This document shows, piece after piece, positions 12,791 to 14,814 of a DNA stretch of 14,814 bases. Numbering within the stretch: the stretch's first letter is position 1; each line of letters opens with the position of its first letter. The notes under the pieces were generated by a model, which was not told where the DNA came from, ran no database searches, and saw only the letters and a program-made list of their open reading frames with translations. Source of the DNA: a bacterium. Its GTDB lineage: Bacteria > Bdellovibrionota_C > UBA2361 > SZUA-149. The translations under genes and the position numbers were made by a program. The stretch lies in assembly GCA_003230795.1 (NCBI GenBank), contig QIGM01000207.1, positions 1 to 14,814 on the forward strand, read 5' to 3'.

Positions 12791-14494
12791 CTAGGCTTTT
12801 CTAGCCGAGGCCTTTCGAGCGGCGGCGCAAAGAAGAGGAATGGTGTTTACGTCCTCTGGAAAATTCGCAGCGCCAATCTTTAATCCTTTCAGGAGCAGGT
12901 CCCCAATTTTGATGCTTGGGTTTCTCTCGTCGGGAAGGAAATCATTTATCCCGATTCGTTCTATTAAACGCTGTAAGCGGTGCATGATGCGCTCACCTTC
13001 GTTTTGCTCACAGAGAATTACTATCGCCGTTCCGTAGACGCAGCAGCTGATTGCCGGAGGGCGAGCGATCTGGTCGACGAGACGCAGGATTTTGTTAAGT
13101 GCTGCCGAGGCAACATCCACTCCGCCGTATTCCTCGACCTCGTTCAAGTTTGAGAATTCGAGGCGATAGAGGCGTAGGTTGAGACCGCGTTGTTCGGCTT
13201 CTGCAAGGCGAACCTTGCCGCGTATGAGGAAGTGCTTCCAGCTTAAGTGGCCATTGAGGTCTGTTTGCCTTGCCGCCGTTTCGCGAAGGCGTATGTGCTC
13301 TAGTTCTCGACCGAGCACGACGGCGACTTTTTCTAAAGCGATGATTTCAGTAGTTGAGAAATCTTGAGAGGGTTGACTTAGTAAATTAAGCGAGCCGGCT
13401 TCTTTCTCTAAGACATGAAAGGGTATAGAGAGAAACGATCGATGTTTGATGTCGTCAACGGGAAGGGCGTGCACGCTTCTTTCTTTGCAAAGGATTTTTT
13501 TGTGCCGACAAACCAAGTCCAGGAGTCGATGGCCAATTCGCTCTTCCGCAGAGGAAGTGTAGAACTTTCCGGCACCCACGCCGCCTTCTTGGGTGGTCAT
13601 TACCACCAGCGCGTCACGAGAGATTAAGTCAGCGGGGAGCTTCGCTGCTGCCGATAGGAGAGCGTCTTCAGAGCTAAACTGCCGAAGTGTGTTGAGAGCA
13701 AGGTCGATTGAGTCGTTCGAGACAACGCGCGTCTTGCTTTCCTTGGTGTGTCCTCGGTCAACGAGCTCGATCACGCTGGCGGCTTGCGCTGCGCACTCGA
13801 CTAAAATCTTCTCGGCGATTTTGGCGAATGCGTAGCTCTTCTTGCTGTCGCAGGAGATTACGCCCAGAAGTTCGTCCTTCGCATTAAGAATAGGGACGGC
13901 GATGAAGCTTTTTAGGTCTTGGTCGAGATGATAGTAGCCCAAGGTCGTTGCGTCGTGCTCGAAGGGGCAAACTGAAATTCGAACCTTATTCTCGGCAGTC
14001 CAGCCGACCAGGCCTCTACCAAAACCGATTTTCGCCTGATGGACAAACTCGCGACTTAGCGTATGGACTCCTTCCACAGAAAGACTCTGCTGCCCATTTC
14101 TGGCTCCAGGCAATACTTCGTCGGAGGCCAGAAAGATGGCAGCCGTATAGGCCTCTGTTACATTGGCAATGAGGCCAGCCAATTGATTCATGCACTGTCG
14201 AAGCTCTTGAGCATGTGTGCCAGTGCGGAAACCAGTGCGGAAAGTCGTTTTTACTTTTGCGTTTGAAGAAGCCGCGTTTGAAGAAGCACTGTGAGCTAAG
14301 TTTCTTTTGCTCGCTGTCGAGCTACCTCTTTTGCTCGCTGTCGAGCTACCGTCGTTGTAGCTAGGCGGAATGTAGGGAGAGGGTCCGGCTTCTGACCGAC
14401 TTGAATCGACTTGCTCCGAGTCTCCCCTTCTCGAGTCTCTTTCGACCCGATTTTCTGGCTCCAGGTAAAATAGGTCTTTGGCTGCTCGATTCAT
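12791..14494 (-). CDS. GAF-domain protein with second GAF-like region and degenerate GGDEF domain
   Basis: A probable cytoplasmic signalling protein. Seen in order: a low-complexity Ser/Thr/Ala/Arg-rich N-terminus (about 1-95) built partly of tandem duplications (GSSTASKR twice, FRTG twice); a GAF domain (about 96-245) with GFGRGLVGWTAENK (157-170), SFIAVPILNAKDELLGVISC (196-215); a second, weaker GAF-like region (about 262-402, with FLSIPFHVLEKEAGSLNLLS); and a GGDEF-like domain (411-562) starting DLNGHLSWKHF, analogous to DxLTGLxNRRxF. Its active-site loop reads YGTAIVIL (487-494) instead of GGDEF, so diguanylate cyclase activity is not expected. It may bind a ligand or a partner. The ATG at 14494 has no clear Shine-Dalgarno. 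It is upstream of mreB on the same strand, which suggests, without proving, a link to cell-shape control. Confidence 0.85.
   Translation of the reverse strand: MNRAAKDLFYLEPENRVERDSRRGDSEQVDSSRSEAGPSPYIPPSYNDGSSTASKRGSSTASKRNLAHSASSNAASSNAKVKTTFRTGFRTGTHAQELRQCMNQLAGLIANVTEAYTAAIFLASDEVLPGARNGQQSLSVEGVHTLSREFVHQAKIGFGRGLVGWTAENKVRISVCPFEHDATTLGYYHLDQDLKSFIAVPILNAKDELLGVISCDSKKSYAFAKIAEKILVECAAQAASVIELVDRGHTKESKTRVVSNDSIDLALNTLRQFSSEDALLSAAAKLPADLISRDALVVMTTQEGGVGAGKFYTSSAEERIGHRLLDLVCRHKKILCKERSVHALPVDDIKHRSFLSIPFHVLEKEAGSLNLLSQPSQDFSTTEIIALEKVAVVLGRELEHIRLRETAARQTDLNGHLSWKHFLIRGKVRLAEAEQRGLNLRLYRLEFSNLNEVEEYGGVDVASAALNKILRLVDQIARPPAISCCVYGTAIVILCEQNEGERIMHRLQRLIERIGINDFLPDERNPSIKIGDLLLKGLKIGAANFPEDVNTIPLLCAAARKASARKA
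14221..14243 (-). repeat. In-frame 12-bp tandem repeat
   Basis: CAGTGCGGAAA occurs at 14221-14231 and 14233-14243. On the coding strand it gives FRTG-FRTG in the linker of the GAF/GGDEF protein. Confidence 0.9.
14261..14287 (-). repeat. In-frame 15-bp tandem repeat
   Basis: GTTTGAAGAAGC occurs at 14261-14272 and 14276-14287, period 15. It encodes the two ASSNA units of the GAF/GGDEF protein's N-terminal linker. Confidence 0.88.
14303..14350 (-). repeat. In-frame 24-bp perfect tandem repeat
   Basis: The 24 bases at 14303-14326 are repeated without change at 14327-14350. On the coding strand they give GSSTASKR twice. The identity suggests a recent duplication. Confidence 0.95.
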
Positions 14495-14619
14495 GGAAGT
14501 CGTGTCTTCTGGATTACGCTACCTCGCCGGGAGTTTGCCCGCGAGTTTGCTCAGGAGTCCGTTTAAGGGGCGTAGAGATATAACCAACTTAAAGTAACAC
14601 TGGGGCTGGCGAGCGACAA

Positions 14620-14814
14620 GACGGAATATCGTCGTAAGAGTTTAAAAATTTCCGTATTTTTTGGTTGAGCGGACGGTGCGTGCTTTAGGCCACGGCATAG
14701 CTGCTGCGGTGGAAAAAACCCTGATCGGGTTTTTGCAGTGTTTTACGACGATATTTTGTTGTCCCCTTTCAGGGGGGAACGTTCAAGCGCCACGTAGGCT
14801 TCTCTGTTCATTGC
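14620..14814 (+). ncRNA. Structured RNA candidate, copy 2 (cut by window end)
   Basis: Second copy of the 11319-11566 element, about 80% identical to it over 14709-14800 by hand alignment. Helices: P1, AATATCGTCGTAA (14625-14637) with TTACGACGATATT (14743-14755), extended on the plus strand by G-U and Watson-Crick pairs to about 14621/14759; P2, CTGC (14704-14707) with GCAG (14735-14738), capped by AAAAACCC/GGGTTTTT (14714-14734, loop TGATC); P3, CCCCT/AGGGG (14763-14775). The sequence CGTTCAAGCGCCACG and TAGGCT (14780-14800) matches the 5' arm of P4; its partner would lie beyond the window. The remaining gene-free part, 14495-14619, shows nothing I can assign, and no promoter for the GAF gene was found. 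Confidence 0.6.

Noticed and set aside
1..14814. CRISPR arrays, tRNA or rRNA genes, transposase genes
   Set aside because: None was seen: the repeats present are adjacent tandem copies or inverted arms without regular spacers, and no transposase or integrase motif occurs in any frame I read.

Overview
The window reads as a chromosomal segment of a Gram-negative bacterium with roughly balanced base composition. Genes for an LPS-type heptosyltransferase, a WaaE-like core glucosyltransferase and a heptose-7-phosphate kinase point to a heptose-containing outer-membrane lipopolysaccharide. A PEP-CTERM protein implies an exosortase elsewhere in the genome. The phylum cannot be fixed from the sequence; the gene mix would suit a deltaproteobacterium-like or other less-studied Gram-negative lineage (inference only).

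Layout. Positions 2-5548 (+) hold surface-sugar genes: a GT9 heptosyltransferase-like protein, a DPM1-like GT2, a WaaE/KdtX-like GT2 and a stand-alone HldE-type kinase, running into yicC and gmk with 4-nt overlap or very short gaps, so the last four are probably co-transcribed. Positions 5718-6975 hold two sigma-70/ECF-like factors that converge on a 25-bp tandem repeat and a hairpin, with no anti-sigma gene beside either. At 7309 (+) is a PEP-CTERM protein closed by a clear intrinsic terminator. Next comes about 400 nt of non-coding, G-rich sequence with a 24-bp-arm inverted repeat and a second strong hairpin, followed by a class I aminotransferase and an unrecognised 201-aa protein.

The right half (10200-14494) is on the minus strand: a 567-aa GAF/degenerate-GGDEF protein, mreB without mreCD beside it, and a LysM lipoprotein.

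The most unusual thing here is a repeated structured element lying in the intergenic regions upstream of the LysM lipoprotein gene (about 11319-11566) and of the GAF gene (about 14620 to the window end). The two copies are about 80% identical over about 92 nt by hand alignment. Their long-range helix, closing about 105-117 nt, is preserved by at least three compensatory base-pair changes, and other helices covary too. I recognise no known RNA family in it. It is a good candidate for an undescribed structured RNA, probably transcribed from the plus strand.

A second theme is recurrent short tandem duplication, in frame inside genes (periods 12, 15 and 24) and out of frame between genes (periods 18 and 25).
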